Origin: JAPLIS01 sp963719415
Lineage (GTDB): Bacteria; Babelota; Babeliae; Babelales; Vermiphilaceae
DNA length: 64,000 nucleotides
Direction of reading: 5' to 3'
Assembly: GCA_963719415.1 (NCBI GenBank)
Contig: OY970383.1
Location: 372,001-436,000 of the forward strand
Shown in pieces: positions 1 through 9,129 of the stretch. Position numbers and translations under genes: made by a program. The notes under the pieces were generated by a model, which saw only the letters and a program-made list of their open reading frames with translations, ran no database searches and was not told the DNA's origin. Positions within the stretch are counted from its first letter, which is position 1. Every line of letters begins with the position of its first letter.

Positions 1-110
1 ATATCCGATAAAAATGCACCATCTCGCTTACTTTTCGAATCAATTGCAACAAGGCTAAAAAAAGGTGTCTTTTTTCTACCAACTCGAGAAAGTCTAATTC
101 TAACTGCCAT
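1..110 (-). CDS. rpsP: 30S ribosomal protein S16 (partial, N-terminal part)
   Basis: The reverse strand begins MAVRIRLSRVGRKKTPFF, the conserved start of ribosomal protein S16, and runs off the window edge after about 36 residues. An in-frame ATG two codons upstream (position 116) exists. The AAAGGA Shine-Dalgarno-like sequence is spaced best for the ATG at 110, so that start is chosen. It lies 30 bp downstream of ffh on the same strand; an ffh-rpsP order is common in bacteria and suggests one operon. S16 is a small-subunit assembly protein that binds 16S rRNA. Confidence 0.9.
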   Translation of the reverse strand, partial: MAVRIRLSRVGRKKTPFFSLVAIDSKSKRDGAFLSD

Positions 111-140
111 ACACATAATCCTTTGTAAAAAACAATAATA

Positions 141-1475
141 TTATTTAAATAATCGCTTGAGTGGACCTGATTTCTTTAATAGTTTAACATATTGTCCCGT
201 TTGTTCAAATCGCTCAATAAGAAAATCTACATCTGGAACCCGTACCCCCGCCCCTTTAGCTATTCTCTCTTTTCGTGAATCATTTAAAACCGCTGGCTCA
301 AGTCGTTCTTTAAGCGTCATTGAATTGATAATAGACCTAAATTTTTTCAAATCACTTTCCCCTTTATGCAAGTCTTCTTGAGACAAGCGTATATCCCCCA
401 TACCTGGCATATACTTCATAATTGAGGCTAACGATCCGATCTTATTCATCATATCCATCTGCTGAGCAAAGTCATTCAGTGTTATATTGCCCGACAATAG
501 AGCATTTTCCATGCGATCTTGTTCTGAAGCTTTAATTTTATCTTCAACTCTTTCAAAAAGCGTCTGCAGATCGCCCATTCCTAAAATGCGACTTACGGCT
601 CGCTCAGGATAAAATTGTTCAAGATTATCAATTTTTTCACCCACCCCTACAAAAGCAATCGGCTTTTTCAAGGAATAACGAAATGAAAATGCTGCTCCAC
701 CGCGCGAATCACTATCCGTTTTGGTTAAAATAGCAAAATTAAATCCAATAGCATCATCAAAAGACTGGGCGACTTTCAAAGATTCTTGACCCGTCATTGA
801 ATCTAAAACCAATACTTTATAGCGAGGAGTCATGAGCGCATCAATATCTTTTAATTCTTGCATCATTTGAGTATCAACATGCAGCCGACCTGCTGTATCC
901 AACAAAAGCAACTCAAAACCCTTATTTTTATATTCAGCATATATTTCTCGAGCAGCTTCTACCGGATTACTACTTCGAGCGCGATAAAAAGATACATTCA
1001 TTTTTTTGGTAAGCTGCTCCAATTGATCTATTGCCGCTGGACGATAGAAGTCCACTGAAGCCACTAAAATTGAACGTTTTTTCCCTCGTTTTTCCGCTTG
1101 ACTCTGGACGTAATGAGCTAATTTTGCAACAGTAGTCGTTTTTCCTGATCCTTGCAGACCCAATACCATAACAACAGCTGGTATCTGAAAAGAAAAGGCT
1201 ACGCCGCTTTTTCCACCAAAAAAGGCTAAAAGCATATCGTGAACAACCTGTATTACTCGCTCACCTGGCTTTAAAGAATTAATAATTTTTTTACCAACTA
1301 TTTCTTTTTTAACCGAATCAATAAAAGCTTCAACCACGCTATATGGTACGTCAGCTTCTATCAGAGCTGAATGAACAGATTCAAGAGTTTCTTTAATATC
1401 CGCTTCTGAAATTTTTGTGTTTTGCGAAAAAGACGAAAAAACTGACGATATTTTCTGAGATAAAAAATCAAACAT
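141..1475 (-). CDS. ffh: Signal recognition particle protein Ffh (SRP54 GTPase)
   Basis: SRP GTPase that binds signal sequences of nascent membrane and secreted proteins and docks with FtsY. The 444 residues match the family's usual length. The order is N domain (about 1-95), G domain with P-loop GLQGSGKT (106-113), DTAGRLHV (193-200) and TKTD (251-254), then a methionine-rich M domain (about 300-444) with GMGD motifs. The family's usual DGDARGG is DSDSRGG here, a mild variation. The Shine-Dalgarno upstream of the ATG at 1475 is weak. rpsP follows 30 bp downstream. A working SRP fits a genome so rich in signal-peptide proteins. Confidence 0.97.
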   Translation of the reverse strand: MFDFLSQKISSVFSSFSQNTKISEADIKETLESVHSALIEADVPYSVVEAFIDSVKKEIVGKKIINSLKPGERVIQVVHDMLLAFFGGKSGVAFSFQIPAVVMVLGLQGSGKTTTVAKLAHYVQSQAEKRGKKRSILVASVDFYRPAAIDQLEQLTKKMNVSFYRARSSNPVEAAREIYAEYKNKGFELLLLDTAGRLHVDTQMMQELKDIDALMTPRYKVLVLDSMTGQESLKVAQSFDDAIGFNFAILTKTDSDSRGGAAFSFRYSLKKPIAFVGVGEKIDNLEQFYPERAVSRILGMGDLQTLFERVEDKIKASEQDRMENALLSGNITLNDFAQQMDMMNKIGSLASIMKYMPGMGDIRLSQEDLHKGESDLKKFRSIINSMTLKERLEPAVLNDSRKERIAKGAGVRVPDVDFLIERFEQTGQYVKLLKKSGPLKRLFK

Positions 1476-1733
1476 ATATCTTTACCCTATTTTTCAAACA
1501 TACCCTACTACTAAGCCATACCCTATGCCAACGTCTGCTTTTATTCTGCTTTATAGTGTCGACTACAGTCAATTACACTCTTTATCAAACTTACTACTTT
1601 TGTCAATTTTACTCAATTTATTCTACTGTATTATATCTATTTCATGTAATTATGATTAAACTATCACTCTTTGAGCACAATAATTTAATTATAAATTTAT
1701 TTTTTCACCACTATTTAGTGAGACTTTATGGCG

Positions 1734-2330
1734 CTATTCTATGACAACTGCTTTATGAACATCATCAATCAAGCCCTTTAAAGTCTTTTGCTTATCCTCA
1801 ACTGCAGCCGTAAACCCTGCAATCAAAACCTTTTCTTTTTCCAGCTTTTCTATCATTCTCAACAAAAACTCAATATCTTCTTGGTCAACAGCATCACTTT
1901 TATTTTCTAAATGACAAAGTATTGTACAAGCGATAATCACGTTTTTTAAATGCACCTGAAGTTGCGGTCGAAAAGCATCATCAAACAATTGTATATGCTG
2001 GACGAATTTTTGCAATGCTATTTGAGCATCTACTGCCTTTTTATGAACAGTTTCACTTGCGTCAATACTTTCATTTGCTTTTTCTACTAACAATTTACAA
2101 TAGATCAGAGCTTTATAAATCTGCAATTTATGATTAATTATAGTTTTTTTACAAGTCTCAAAAACCTCCACAATATGCGCTTGATCTAATAACTGCTCTG
2201 GCTTCAAGCAAGCAGGCAGTTCTTCAGATTGCTGATTAGATTGAGAAAGCATACTGCTCTCTTGCTCTGCTCTGACACAATTATTCACTATAAAACCAAA
2301 CATGAAAATAATCATTAACATACGTTTCAC
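1734..2330 (-). CDS. Small secreted protein, function unknown
   Basis: A 198-residue protein with an N-terminal signal peptide: two basic residues, a hydrophobic run of about 16, and a likely cut after VRA near residue 21. The mature part is mostly helical, charged and rich in Glu/Lys/Gln, with two cysteines (near residues 36 and 49) in the first third. I recognise no family. It stands alone between ffh (257 bp away) and the ankyrin block. The consistent codon use and clear signal peptide support a real gene. Function is unknown; location is probably periplasmic or secreted. Confidence 0.7.
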   Translation of the reverse strand: MKRMLMIIFMFGFIVNNCVRAEQESSMLSQSNQQSEELPACLKPEQLLDQAHIVEVFETCKKTIINHKLQIYKALIYCKLLVEKANESIDASETVHKKAVDAQIALQKFVQHIQLFDDAFRPQLQVHLKNVIIACTILCHLENKSDAVDQEDIEFLLRMIEKLEKEKVLIAGFTAAVEDKQKTLKGLIDDVHKAVVIE

Positions 2331-2516
2331 GAAAAATTCCTCTACTTTTATTATTTTTTATAATTTTTTAAATAATACATATATTTATACTTAATCTCTT
2401 TTCTTATAAAAAGCTATCTGTTACCTAATAATAGCGTTATATTAGTAGACCGTAAAGTTAGATTATAAGTTATACTCGTTTCATTACATTAATAGTACTT
2501 TTTACCAAAAATTCGT

Positions 2517-2663
2517 ACCATCAGGATAAATATTGCCATCTTTAAATCGCAATATCCAGCGCAGTCTCGCCATCTTTATTTCGTAAAGATACATGAGCAA
2601 TAATTTAATAGCATCGACAGTATCAAAACCCATTGCAGCACTTAACTCTGCATCCATAAGAGC
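2517..2663 (-). pseudogene. Relic of an ankyrin gene 3' end
   Basis: Read on the minus strand, this stretch directly after the stop of the ankyrin gene at 2664 resembles the C-terminal coding end of the ankyrin gene at 5332 (its bases about 5386-5540). Recognisable pieces include GFDT, IKLLL, LRNKDGETALDI-like and a final PDG, but they need frame changes and a small deletion to join. The neighbouring gene therefore once continued through here and lost its last repeat and tail. Bases 2331-2516 hold only AT-rich sequence. Confidence 0.72.
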
Positions 2664-3698
2664 TCAAGAATTTCTGCTCGAATCTTGGAAGTTCATATGA
2701 GCACCAGCGTCAAGCAATAATTGTACAATTTCACGATGTCCATGAAAAGCTGCCATAATTAGAGCTGTACGACCTATTCTATCTTGAATATTTACATCAG
2801 CCCCTGCTTCAAGCAATAACGTTACTATATCTGTATACCCATAATAAGCTGCCCACAATAAAGCTCTATCTCCGTTTTCATCTTGCATTTGCATATTCAC
2901 ATCAACCCCGGCCTCAATCAATAATCGAACAGCGTCCCTATTTCCACCTTTAATTGCCCAAACTAAAGCCGTATTTCTAGTCTCATCTTGCGCATTTACG
3001 TTAGCCCCTGCTTCAAGCAAGAATCTTATTGTATCTGGGCGGCCCTTTTGAACTGCCCTCATTAAAGCTGTACGCCCTATTCTATCTCGAATATTCACAT
3101 CTGCTCCAGCCTCAAGCAACAATCCAATCATCTCTTTGTCGCCATTATTAACCGCCCACATCAAAACGGTACCCCCATTCATAGCCTGTTGATTTATATC
3201 TGCGCCTGCTTCAAGCAATAATTTTATTGTATCTGTGTGTCTATTTTGAACTGCCCACATTAAAGCTGTACGACCTATTCTATCTTGAATACTTACATCT
3301 GCCCCTGCTTCAAGCAATAACGTTACTATATCTGTATACCCATAATAAGCTGCCCACAATAAAGCTCTATCTCCGTTTTCATCTTGCATTTGCATATTCA
3401 CATCTGCCTCTGCAGATAACAATAATCGAACAGCGTCCCTATTTCCACCTTTAATTGCCCAAACTAAAGCCGTATTTCCAGCTTCATCTTGCGCATTTAC
3501 GTTAGCTCCTGCTTCAAGCAAGAATCTTACAAGCCACGAATAACAATTTCGAGCTGTCCATAACAAAGCTTGATCTCGCTTCGATAGATTTTTTTCAACA
3601 AAGGCATTTAACTGCTCTACTTGCCCAGAAGCAACAACTTCTTTAGCTCCTGACATTAGGCACAAACCAAGAATAAAAAATTGTACCAATTTTTTCAT
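2664..3698 (-). CDS. Secreted ankyrin-repeat protein (C-terminally truncated)
   Basis: A 344-residue protein with signal peptide MKKLVQFFILGLCLMSGA and then about nine ankyrin repeats of 33 residues (LLLEAGADVN, TALMWAV-type helices). Ankyrin repeats bind proteins; in intracellular bacteria such exported proteins commonly act in the host cell. The start is supported by GGAGG seven bases upstream of the ATG. Two blocks are near-identical and 501 bp apart, so the array grew by internal duplication. The end SSRNS is abrupt, and the missing tail survives as a frameshifted relic just downstream. It is the first of four paralogues on this strand up to 8905. Confidence 0.88.
   Translation of the reverse strand: MKKLVQFFILGLCLMSGAKEVVASGQVEQLNAFVEKNLSKRDQALLWTARNCYSWLVRFLLEAGANVNAQDEAGNTALVWAIKGGNRDAVRLLLSAEADVNMQMQDENGDRALLWAAYYGYTDIVTLLLEAGADVSIQDRIGRTALMWAVQNRHTDTIKLLLEAGADINQQAMNGGTVLMWAVNNGDKEMIGLLLEAGADVNIRDRIGRTALMRAVQKGRPDTIRFLLEAGANVNAQDETRNTALVWAIKGGNRDAVRLLIEAGVDVNMQMQDENGDRALLWAAYYGYTDIVTLLLEAGADVNIQDRIGRTALIMAAFHGHREIVQLLLDAGAHMNFQDSSRNS
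2763..3529 (-). repeat. 501-bp-offset internal duplication in ankyrin gene
   Basis: Bases 2763-3028 recur at 3264-3529 with few differences. The offset of 501 bp equals 167 codons, or five ankyrin units, one of which is two residues longer (it contains MQMQDENGD). The in-frame spacing keeps the repeat register. This indicates a recent unequal exchange or slippage that enlarged the array. Confidence 0.85.
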
Positions 3699-3822
3699 AA
3701 AACCTCCATTTCACCGCAAAAATCGTATTTATAGCACTAAAACCACACATTAAAAGTCTATCATAATAGGACAAAAAAACAAACGTCATACTGTTTGCAA
3801 TTATTTTAAGGTCAATAATAGA

Positions 3823-3865
3823 CTGAGGGGAAGAAATCAAAGTAACCCTGACCTCTTCCCCTCAG
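3823..3865. repeat. Perfect 12-bp inverted repeat between ankyrin genes
   Basis: CTGAGGGGAAGA at 3823-3834 pairs exactly with TCTTCCCCTCAG at 3854-3865 around a 19-base loop. It lies downstream of the minus-strand gene ending at 3968 and upstream of the gene starting at 3698. It could end transcription from the upstream ankyrin gene, but no clear T-run follows, so a terminator role is uncertain. Confidence 0.5.
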
Positions 3866-3967
3866 CTCGTATACTATAGAAACATGCCCGCTCTTTACTC
3901 TCAAAAAACTGCCTTACTTCCCGATCATTAGCTACAATTGATTGCCAATTCATAACTAAAGCACTCA

Positions 3968-5104
3968 CTATTTTGACCCAGCCTCACGCAGTAAACGCAC
4001 AACTTCGTCTTTATTGCCACAATCATCATTATGTAAAGCATGCTCTAAAGCTGTCTTTCCATCATTGCCTCGTATATTAATATCCGCTCCCGCTTTAAGC
4101 AATAGCCGCACAATTAGTTCATGGCCAAAAGAAGCTGCTAACATTAAAGCCGTGATCCCATTTTTATTCTGCCTATTTACATCCACTCCTGCCTCGAGCA
4201 ATAAGTGAATAATTTCATTGCCTGCCAGGATCGCATGCATTAGAACTGTAGCTCCATATCTATTCTGCATATTTACATCTGCCCCTGCCTCAAGCAATAA
4301 TTTTACTATACCTACTTGCTTATAAACAATTGCGAACGTTAAAGCTGTATTTCCAAATTTTTCTTGCTTGTTTACGTCTGCTCCCACGGATAACAGTAAT
4401 CGTACATTTGCAGCATCGCCATTAAAGGCCGCGATCATTAAAGGAGTATACCTTTCTTTGGTCTGCATATTTGCATCTGCCCCTGCACCAATCAACAATT
4501 TTACTATCTCTGTCTGCCTATAAGCAATTGCCAACATTAAAGCAGTGTTCCCCTCTTTGTTTTGCGCATTTACATCTGCCCCTGCTTCAAGCAACAATCT
4601 CACCATATCTGTATACCCATATTCAGCTGCCAACAATAACGCTTTATCGCTACTTTTATTTTGCGTATTTATATCAGTCTCTGCTTCAAGCAACAAACGA
4701 ATAATCTCACCATTATCATTACCACGTCTAACTGCAAATAATAAAGCGGTCAGATTGTGCTCATCTTTACTCTGCGTATTCACGTAAGCGCCTGCATTCA
4801 ACAACAATCGAACTATATCTTTCCTGCCATTTAAAGCTGCGTCCATTAAGGCTGTATATCCACTTTCATCATAAACATTAACGTCAGCACCAAGTTTAAT
4901 CAAAACTTTCACCAGACTCGAAAACCCATTTTTGACTGCAAATAATAAAACTTGATCTCGCTTCGATAGATTTTTTTCAACAGAGCCTGACTGCTCCGTA
5001 TTTTCACCAAAAACTCTGTTTTCTGGCTGCACAGAAACAGCCAAGCATTCAACGCCTGATATTAGACTCAAGACTAGAACGAAAAATTGTATCAATTTTT
5101 TCAT
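3968..5104 (-). CDS. Secreted ankyrin-repeat protein
   Basis: A 378-residue protein: signal peptide (MKKLIQFFVLVLSLISG, likely cut near VECLA), a 35-residue linker, the shared NLSKRDQ motif that opens the repeat region in this paralogue group, and about ten ankyrin repeats to residue 375. The start has AGGGGA three bases before the ATG at 5104. It is a paralogue of the genes at 2664 and 5332. No enzymatic domain is visible. An exported protein-binding role is inferred from family and signal peptide; the partner is unknown. Confidence 0.9.
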   Translation of the reverse strand: MKKLIQFFVLVLSLISGVECLAVSVQPENRVFGENTEQSGSVEKNLSKRDQVLLFAVKNGFSSLVKVLIKLGADVNVYDESGYTALMDAALNGRKDIVRLLLNAGAYVNTQSKDEHNLTALLFAVRRGNDNGEIIRLLLEAETDINTQNKSSDKALLLAAEYGYTDMVRLLLEAGADVNAQNKEGNTALMLAIAYRQTEIVKLLIGAGADANMQTKERYTPLMIAAFNGDAANVRLLLSVGADVNKQEKFGNTALTFAIVYKQVGIVKLLLEAGADVNMQNRYGATVLMHAILAGNEIIHLLLEAGVDVNRQNKNGITALMLAASFGHELIVRLLLKAGADINIRGNDGKTALEHALHNDDCGNKDEVVRLLREAGSK

Positions 5105-5331
5105 GTATCCCCTATTTTACCGTAAAATTATTATAAAAAACAAAAAAATTATATATCAAAAAAGCATACCAGGGCAGCACAAAAAAGCAATCTGAGCCCT
5201 ATTTGTAATTGTTCATAACGGGCAAAAAATATAGGTAACAAAAAAGGGTGATATATGAAATTCAATTCATAGCCCACCCACACAATAACCCATTAATTCT
5301 ATTACGATTCTCTATAAAAGCCCATATAGAC

Positions 5332-6594
5332 CTATCGTCCTCGTAATAGCTCTACTATTTCTGCAGTATACTCTTTTCTCTCGCCATCAGGACAAGTACT
5401 GTCATCTTTAATCGCGATATCGAGCGCAGTCTCGCCTCCCTTATTTCGTAAAGATACATCAGCACCAGCGGGCAATAATATTTCAATGATTTCAAGGGTA
5501 TCGAAGCCTAAGTTATTACCATAAACTGCATGCATAAGAGCGGAATAATTATCCCCATCTCGTACATTTACATCAGCTCCAGCCGATAGCAATAGCTTAA
5601 CTATATCTCTATATCCATAACGAGCTGCAAGCATTAACGAAGTATGCCCGACTGAACGTGCATTAGTATCAGCTCCAACGGATAACAGTAGTCTCACTAG
5701 TTCCACATGTCCTAGCTTGCTTGCCTGCACAAGAGCTGTATACCCACCCATCCATTCATTTTTTTTATTTACATCAGCTCCGGCTGCAATTAATAAGGTA
5801 GTAATTTCTATATATTCATTTCGAACAGGTTTAACTGATTTAATCGATTGGCAATAATAACCTTCACCACGTAATTGTAATCCAGGAATTGGATGTCCAG
5901 CTAAAACGGCTACAACCAGAGCGGTAACCCCTTCTTTGTTCTGCTTATTTACCTCTGCCCCAGCCTCAAGCAATAATCGAACAACATCACTTTTGCCAAC
6001 TCTAGCGGCCCTTATTAAAGCTGTATCCCCATCTTTATCTTGCATATCTACCTCTGCCCCAGCCTCAAGCAATAATCGAACAACGTCTCTATTGCCAAGT
6101 CTAGCTGCCAGCATCAAAGTGGTAACTCCATCTTTATCTGTCGCATTAACATCAGCACGCGCAGAAAGCAACAATCTTGCTATATCTATATCTGCATCAG
6201 AAATAATACACATTAAAGCTGTAGACCCCCATTTATCTTTGGCATTAAGGTCTGCCCCCGCCTCAAGCAATAATTTTATTATATCGGCATAGCCCTTAGC
6301 AGCTGCCTCCATTAGAACGGTAATCCCTTCTTTGTCTTGCACATTAACGTCAGCGCCAGCTTTAATCAAAATTTTTACAAACAACGAATAACCTTTTTGA
6401 ACAGCCCATACCAAAGCTCGATCCCGTTTTGATAAATTTTTTGAAACAACAGTCTCTGATTGATTTGCGACTGCAGGCGCCGATACTGATACTTTATGAC
6501 TAAAAGCGCCGTGTGCCTGTTCAAATGCAACCAGACTTCCAGCTCCAGAAACCAGGCACAAACTAAAAGCAAAAAAATGTACTAATTTTTTCAT
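5332..6594 (-). CDS. Secreted ankyrin-repeat protein
   Basis: About 420 residues: signal peptide MKKLVHFFAFSLCLVSGAG, a linker, the NLSKRDRALVWAVQKG opening also seen in its paralogues, and about ten ankyrin repeats. One repeat (around residues 230-270) carries an insertion of about 20 residues (GLQLRGEGYYCQ). An in-frame ATG ten codons upstream (6624) exists, but the ATG at 6594 has an AGGG Shine-Dalgarno and restores a normal signal peptide, so it is preferred. The C-terminal tail ends LLRGR; the relic at 2517-2663 matches this tail. An exported scaffold-type protein is inferred. Confidence 0.9.
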   Translation of the reverse strand: MKKLVHFFAFSLCLVSGAGSLVAFEQAHGAFSHKVSVSAPAVANQSETVVSKNLSKRDRALVWAVQKGYSLFVKILIKAGADVNVQDKEGITVLMEAAAKGYADIIKLLLEAGADLNAKDKWGSTALMCIISDADIDIARLLLSARADVNATDKDGVTTLMLAARLGNRDVVRLLLEAGAEVDMQDKDGDTALIRAARVGKSDVVRLLLEAGAEVNKQNKEGVTALVVAVLAGHPIPGLQLRGEGYYCQSIKSVKPVRNEYIEITTLLIAAGADVNKKNEWMGGYTALVQASKLGHVELVRLLLSVGADTNARSVGHTSLMLAARYGYRDIVKLLLSAGADVNVRDGDNYSALMHAVYGNNLGFDTLEIIEILLPAGADVSLRNKGGETALDIAIKDDSTCPDGERKEYTAEIVELLRGR

Positions 6595-6797
6595 AAAAAC
6601 CCTATTGGTTGTGCTTTTATACATATATAACTAAAAATACTTATTAAAAGTATCTCATAATAACGCAAAAAAAGGCAACAACAGCCCTATTTGTAATTGC
6701 CAAAATTCAAACAAATAAAACTATCAAAAATATAAGTGATAAAAAATGGTAATTTTAGATAACAAAAAAGGTGGGGTATGAAACTTAGAGACTGTTT

Positions 6798-7325
6798 TCA
6801 TGATTTTTTAAGTAATCTTTTTAGCAACATATTGCTATGTGAAATTTTTATAAAAGTTTCTTCGCTAGAAAAAGATATTTCATAATCTTTTGATAGTCGC
6901 CTACTTGCATTGAGCCAGCCAAATGTCCTTTCTACAACCCATCTGACAGGAATAATGGCCCATTTTTCAACTATTCGCGAAGATATATTTGCTGTTTTTT
7001 TTAAAATATCTCTGACATAGTTCTCAGCAGTTCCACGATATCCAGCATCCAAACAAACCCCGTTTAATGTTGGATATTTTTCAAGAGTTTTTTTAAAAAT
7101 TTCACCACCCTTCATAGTGTCATGTATATTTGCAGCATGCACTTCAACGTGCAAAAGATTCCCTTGAGTGTCAACGCTAATATGACGCTTTCGACCCTTT
7201 ATTTTTTTTTCCGCCATCAATGCCACGTTGCATTGCTGGTCCTGTTGTTTTAACAGTTTGGCTATCGGTGATGGAGTAACTTGGACTGGGATTTTTCCCT
7301 GAATTTTCGCGGGTTTCTGCCACAA
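6798..7325 (-). CDS. IS5-family transposase, second frame (DDE domain)
   Basis: The C-terminal half of an IS5-type DDE transposase: KGRKRHISVDTQGN carries the first part of the catalytic core, LDAGYRG the second Asp, and the RWVVERTFGWL region the catalytic Glu with YREK-like Arg. It overlaps the first frame by about 150 bp. The usable junction is a run of nine A's (7202-7210, minus-strand sense) just after MAE. Full-length transposase would need a one-base shift there, by ribosomal frameshift or transcriptional slippage. The independent ATG could also be used. Confidence 0.85.
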   Translation of the reverse strand: MWQKPAKIQGKIPVQVTPSPIAKLLKQQDQQCNVALMAEKKIKGRKRHISVDTQGNLLHVEVHAANIHDTMKGGEIFKKTLEKYPTLNGVCLDAGYRGTAENYVRDILKKTANISSRIVEKWAIIPVRWVVERTFGWLNASRRLSKDYEISFSSEETFIKISHSNMLLKRLLKKS

Positions 7326-7569
7326 TAACTTTTAATATATTGTCCCATATTCCCTTTTTTTTAGCACGCCTAAAAAAGCTATATACCGTTTGCCATGGTG
7401 GCAAATCGTGTGGCAAAAGTCTCCACTGACAACCTGTTTTTGTTATATAAAGCACGGCGTTAACTAAATCTTTTTTTGCATGTTCTGATCGATTTCCGTA
7501 GTTGCCACAATCGAAAAAATTAGCAATCTTTTTCCATTCAGAATCTGTTAAATTACTTGAGTATTCCAT
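7177..7569 (-). CDS. IS5-family transposase, first frame (N-terminal domain)
   Basis: A 130-residue reading frame with the DUF4096-type N-terminal domain of IS5 transposases: LTDSEWKKI, then VLYITKTGCQWRLLP and PPWQTVYSFFRR, the usual DNA-binding signature. The frame ends soon after the A9 run (GGKKNKGSKASY), where the second frame takes over. It is the first half of a bipartite transposase inside the IS at 6788-7640. Confidence 0.87.
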   Translation of the reverse strand: MEYSSNLTDSEWKKIANFFDCGNYGNRSEHAKKDLVNAVLYITKTGCQWRLLPHDLPPWQTVYSFFRRAKKKGIWDNILKVIVAETRENSGKNPSPSYSITDSQTVKTTGPAMQRGIDGGKKNKGSKASY

Positions 7570-7640
7570 GCTGCCCTTGTTAAAAAAACTTTATCTCAAG
7601 TATCTTTATATCATATTTTTTTAATCATGAAAACAGTCTC

Positions 7641-7821
7641 TAAGAAATAATTCTTCAATTTCATCAGAAAGAAGCTCATCTGAAGAAAATTTATTATAGA
7701 TATTATTCACTTCTTTTAACTCAATATCTTCTTGTAATTCAGTAGCTTTTTTTTGTTCCGCTTAAACATAATTACCCATTATAGCAGAAAGCACAAAAGC
7801 CATTATTAATTGATACACCAT
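7641..7821 (-). pseudogene. 5' relic of a secreted ankyrin-type gene cut by IS
   Basis: AAGGAG precedes an ATG at 7821. The frame reads a signal peptide (MVYQLIMAFVLSAIMGN) similar to the start of the ankyrin gene at 8905, then hits TAA at codon 20, continues AEQKKATELQEDIELKEV, and stops at the IS end (7640). No ankyrin continuation appears beyond the IS. The gene was therefore inactivated by a stop codon, IS insertion and loss of its 3' part. Confidence 0.72.
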
Positions 7822-7849
7822 AAAAATCTCCTTATTTTTATCTATTTTT

Positions 7850-8905
7850 TTATTTTGCTTTAGCTTCACGCAATAACTGCACAACTGCCTTATTATCTTC
7901 TCGAGACTTTGCATGATCTAAAGCTGTTTTTCCATATGTATCCTGAATCTTAGTTTTAGCGCCTCCTGCAAGCAATATGCGTACAATTTCAGAATAACCA
8001 GATTTAGCCGCACACATTAAAGCAGTAAACCCTTCTTTGTCTTGCATGTTAGCCTTGGCTCCAGCTTCAAGCAATAATTGTACCGTTGTGTCATTGCCGT
8101 AAAAAACTGCCTTAAGTAAAGCCGTGCGGCCATAGTCATCATGTCCATTTACATCAGCTCTAGCTTCAAGCAATAATCGTACAACCTCATCATTATCATG
8201 CTTAGCTGCAGCATGCATCAAAATGGTGGTGCCATACTCACTCTTTTCGTTTACCTCTGCTCCTGCTTTGATCAATAACGGTATAACATCGTGATAACCT
8301 TTAAAAATTGCTTTCGCTAAAAGTGTATGCCCATATCTATCCTGCGTGTTTACATCTGCCCCTGCTTCAAGCAATAGACGCAGAACTGCGATATCCTTTC
8401 TATTATCAAATGCATACAATAAAGCAGTACTTCCAACCTTATTTTTCTTATTTACATCTGCCCCTGCTTCAAGCAATAGCTTTACTATTACCTCTTTGCC
8501 ATGTTTAGATGCATACATTAAAGCAGTAAATCCATGCTTATTCTGTATATTGGCATTAGCCCCCTCTTCAAGCAATAACCCTACAATTATTTTTTTGCCT
8601 TTACACACTGCAATTATTAAAGCTGTATTCAGATGTATATTCTGCTCGTTTACCTTAACACCATCTTTAAGCAATAGAGCTACATTCGCCTTATCTCCAT
8701 GAAAAACTGATTTCATGAGAGGAGTGAACTCAACAGTTTCATCAGTTTCATCCATGCAAGGTTTAAGAGACAATTCTTCAGTTTCACTAGAAATATCAGA
8801 AGAAGAAAATTGAACAGATAATTCACTGTTTTTTTTCTCTTTCGCTTGAATAGAATCGCCCATTATACCAGCAAGCACACAAGCTATTATTAATCGATGT
8901 GTCAT
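7850..8905 (-). CDS. Secreted ankyrin-repeat protein
   Basis: A 351-residue protein: signal peptide MTHRLIIACVLAGIMGDSIQA, an acidic/serine-rich linker (about 22-58), then about nine ankyrin repeats beginning at FTPLMKSVFHGDKANV and running to the C terminus (LLREAKAK). A strong GGGGGA Shine-Dalgarno supports the ATG at 8905. Its leader differs from the MKKL leaders of the three paralogues downstream but matches the relic at 7641-7821, so these two formed a subfamily. It is divergent from hflX across a 224-bp gap. Exported protein-binding role inferred. Confidence 0.9.
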   Translation of the reverse strand: MTHRLIIACVLAGIMGDSIQAKEKKNSELSVQFSSSDISSETEELSLKPCMDETDETVEFTPLMKSVFHGDKANVALLLKDGVKVNEQNIHLNTALIIAVCKGKKIIVGLLLEEGANANIQNKHGFTALMYASKHGKEVIVKLLLEAGADVNKKNKVGSTALLYAFDNRKDIAVLRLLLEAGADVNTQDRYGHTLLAKAIFKGYHDVIPLLIKAGAEVNEKSEYGTTILMHAAAKHDNDEVVRLLLEARADVNGHDDYGRTALLKAVFYGNDTTVQLLLEAGAKANMQDKEGFTALMCAAKSGYSEIVRILLAGGAKTKIQDTYGKTALDHAKSREDNKAVVQLLREAKAK

Positions 8906-9053
8906 AAAAATCCCCCTTATTGTTTACCTATTTTTTTATTTTTATCTATATTTTACTATAATTTTTAACTCAATTTTCAGCAACACCGTTTTTATTCATA
9001 GCTTTTTATGCATAACTTTTTTACCTATAATATGTCTATAGCTTTGATTTTTT

Positions 9054-9081
9054 TTGATTTTTTTAACCTCCGCAGTATACT
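9054..9081 (+). promoter_or_regulatory. Candidate sigma-70-type promoter for hflX
   Basis: TTGATT at 9054-9059, a 16-base spacer, and TATACT at 9076-9081 lie about 45 bases before the hflX start in the divergent gap. The match is good, but AT-rich sequence gives chance hits, so this is only a candidate. Confidence 0.35.
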
Positions 9082-9129
9082 ATTGCTAATATAGTATTTT
9101 ACCTTTATACGTTGATGATTGGCTAAAGC

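Larger units (their letters stand above)
6788..7640 (-). mobile_element. IS5-family insertion sequence (IS427/IS1031-like)
   Basis: An 853-bp element with inverted ends GAGACTGTTTTCATGATT at 6788 and its reverse complement ending at 7640. TA flanks both ends (6786-6787 and 7641-7642), consistent with a short TA target duplication. It encodes a two-frame transposase. It sits inside the relic of a fifth ankyrin-type gene whose 5' part remains at 7641-7821. The ends and both reading frames look intact, so it may be a recent or still active copy. Confidence 0.88.

Noticed and set aside
1415..1744. Plus-strand frame of 109 codons between ffh and the next gene
   Set aside because: It starts inside ffh antisense and has AT-rich, low-complexity content (Phe/Leu/Tyr/Ser/His) typical of non-coding AT-rich DNA.
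3643..3840. Minus-strand frame upstream of the ankyrin gene at 3698
   Set aside because: It overlaps the signal-peptide region in another frame and has no coding features; the region is the upstream flank of the ankyrin gene.
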